In this document: in pieces, positions 62,894 through 64,000 of the stretch | Layout of the letters: every line of letters starts with the position of its first letter | Numbering within the stretch: position 1 is the stretch's first letter | DNA from: Singulisphaera acidiphila DSM 18658 | GTDB taxonomy: Bacteria; Planctomycetota; Planctomycetia; Isosphaerales; Isosphaeraceae | Direction: 5' to 3' | DNA length: 64,000 nt | Assembly: GCF_000242455.2 (NCBI RefSeq) | Contig: NC_019892.1 | Coordinates: 496,001 to 560,000, forward strand | Made by a program: the position numbers and the translations under genes | The notes under the pieces: generated by a model | The model's database searches: none | Told to the model about the DNA's origin: nothing | What the model saw: the letters and a program-made list of their open reading frames with translations, nothing else

Positions 62894-64000
62894 TCAGGTC
62901 GTCTTGGGGTGACCGGTCAACGCGCGCAGAGCGCTTTCGGTGGCCTCGAGCGTTTGATCGATGTCGGCCTCGCTGTGCGCGAAGCTGATGCTCCCTTGCT
63001 TGACGATGACCGGGAAGTGGTAGATGCCGCGCTCGATCAGAGCCCGTCGGTAGCGGGTGTCGAATGCCGCGTCGTGGTGGTCGAGGATGTCCCACCAGTC
63101 CGCTGGCTCCACGGTCGAGAAGTAGACGCAACTGGCGCTGCCGACGCGACTGATGACTGCCGGGACGCCATAGCGGTTGAACAAGTCACGTTGCCCGGCC
63201 TCGAGCCGCTGGGCCAGTCTTTCGAGCTTGTCGTAGACCCGTTGCGCGGGGTCCATCAGCTTTTTGAGGCAGGCGATTGCCGCGGCCACCGGCACGGGGT
63301 GGCAGTTGTAGGTGCCGGCGATCAAGACCCGCTTGGCGGGGTCGGGGCTCGTCGCCAGGTCCAGCAAGGCCGACTTGCCCGCCATCGCGGCCAGCGGGAA
63401 GCCGTTAGCGACCGCCTTGCCGTAGGTGGAGAGGTCGGCCGTCACCCCGGCTACCGCTTGGTAGCCGCCGAGGCTGGAGCGGAACCCTGTTTTCACCTCG
63501 TCGAAGATCAGGACGAAGCCGTACCGATCGGCCAGGTCGCGGAGCCCTTGCAAGTAGCCCGGCTTCGGCTTGACCACGCCGATGTTCTGGAGCACCGGCT
63601 CGGTGATCAAGGCGGCGATCTCACCACGCTTGGCGACTTGCTCCACGGCCGCCAGGTCGTTGAACGGCACCGAGTGAGTCAGCGCTTGCTCGACCGGGGG
63701 AATTCCGGCCGTGAACGGGACGCCCGGATAGGCGTCGCCGTGGATGGCAACCCCGCCGAGCTGCTCACGCGTGCTCATCAAGTTCGTGGCCACAGCATTG
63801 TGGTGGCCGTTATACCCCCCTTGCATCTTGATGATGTGCGACCGGCCGGTCCAGGCGCGGGCTACGCGGATCGCCTGCGAGGTCGCTTCCGAGCCAGTGT
63901 TGAAGAACTGGACCTTCTCGGCATGAGGGACCGCTTTGAGGAAGAGCCGGGCGAGCTCGCCTTCTTCCAAGGTCGGCCCGCTCCCGTAGTTCGACAGGTC
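62894..64000 (-). CDS. Class III aminotransferase, glutamate-1-semialdehyde 2,1-aminomutase-like (partial)
   Basis: The C-terminal 368 residues of a class III PLP aminotransferase; the frame stays open to the window edge, so the N-terminus lies beyond 64000. Visible motifs: FFNTGSEATSQAIRVARAWT, GGYNGHHN, the PLP aspartate in LIFDEVKTGFR, and the Schiff-base lysine in STYGKAVANGFPLAAMAGK. The order fits HemL-type aminomutases or related aspartate aminotransferase family proteins; the Lys context (GKAVANGFP) differs from heme-pathway GSAM (GKIIGGG-P), so a secondary-metabolic paralog is possible. Confidence 0.85.
   Translation of the reverse strand, partial: DLSNYGSGPTLEEGELARLFLKAVPHAEKVQFFNTGSEATSQAIRVARAWTGRSHIIKMQGGYNGHHNAVATNLMSTREQLGGVAIHGDAYPGVPFTAGIPPVEQALTHSVPFNDLAAVEQVAKRGEIAALITEPVLQNIGVVKPKPGYLQGLRDLADRYGFVLIFDEVKTGFRSSLGGYQAVAGVTADLSTYGKAVANGFPLAAMAGKSALLDLATSPDPAKRVLIAGTYNCHPVPVAAAIACLKKLMDPAQRVYDKLERLAQRLEAGQRDLFNRYGVPAVISRVGSASCVYFSTVEPADWWDILDHHDAAFDTRYRRALIERGIYHFPVIVKQGSISFAHSEADIDQTLEATESALRALTGHPKTT

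Overview
The window comes from a GC-rich member of the Planctomycetota, most like the Isosphaerales/Gemmatales side of the phylum. The evidence is a set of planctomycete hallmark families: a DUF1501 + PSD1/DUF1553 cytochrome pair, two DUF1559 prepilin-like proteins, an ECF sigma factor overlapping a serine/threonine kinase with a WD40 tail, several secreted sialidase/NHL/kelch proteins, and a MoxR-DUF58-BatA-DUF4175 operon. No tRNA, rRNA, CRISPR array, prophage or insertion sequence was recognised. It reads as ordinary chromosome with small accessory patches.

Layout. 0-7 kb: a WYL regulator, an SDR oxidoreductase, a HEAT+sialidase exported protein, a remnant of a DapA-like gene next to a ParD-like/PIN toxin-antitoxin pair, and an NHL-repeat protein. 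7-14.4 kb: DUF1501 and PSD1 proteins, a CPA2 antiporter and a kelch-type protein. 14.8-22.7 kb: a YidB-like protein, a triple helix-hairpin-helix protein with a recent internal duplication, an S1/P1 nuclease, a second sialidase, a two-domain esterase, a Tat-exported sugar isomerase-like protein, an LEA-like/DUF2171 protein and a small membrane protein.

23.1-28.1 kb: a phosphonate catabolism locus built as two divergent, translationally coupled operons. One carries a DUF5690 MFS transporter and a zinc alcohol dehydrogenase. The other carries a PhnZ-like HD oxygenase, a TIGR03364-type FAD oxidoreductase and phosphonoacetaldehyde hydrolase (PhnX). The likely route is (N-substituted) 2-aminoethylphosphonate to phosphonoacetaldehyde to acetaldehyde and phosphate. 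PhnW and PhnY are not in the window.

28.4-31.1 kb: a fatty acid desaturase and a secreted esterase. 31.2-43.6 kb: a seven-gene minus-strand operon (DUF4159, MoxR ATPase, DUF58, BatA-like VWA, giant DUF4175, VWA/amidotransferase-like, caspase/C13-like protein with an EF-hand loop). Most junctions overlap or nearly touch. This is the strongest candidate here for an incompletely described system.

43.6-48.6 kb: a 69-bp tandem repeat, a TPR metallopeptidase-like protein, a tiny lipoprotein and a DUF1559 protein. 48.7-53 kb: ECF sigma factor plus 15-WD40 kinase. 53.3-64 kb: a DUF1624-like membrane protein, a tandem universal stress protein, a second DUF1559 protein plus lipoprotein, an EEP-family nuclease/phosphatase, a SelA-like PLP enzyme, an AI-2E-type transporter with an extra C-terminal domain, and a class III aminotransferase (HemL-like) cut by the window end. 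Convergent gene pairs are often separated by strong hairpins, listed as terminators. Family names were assigned by reading motifs, not by database search.
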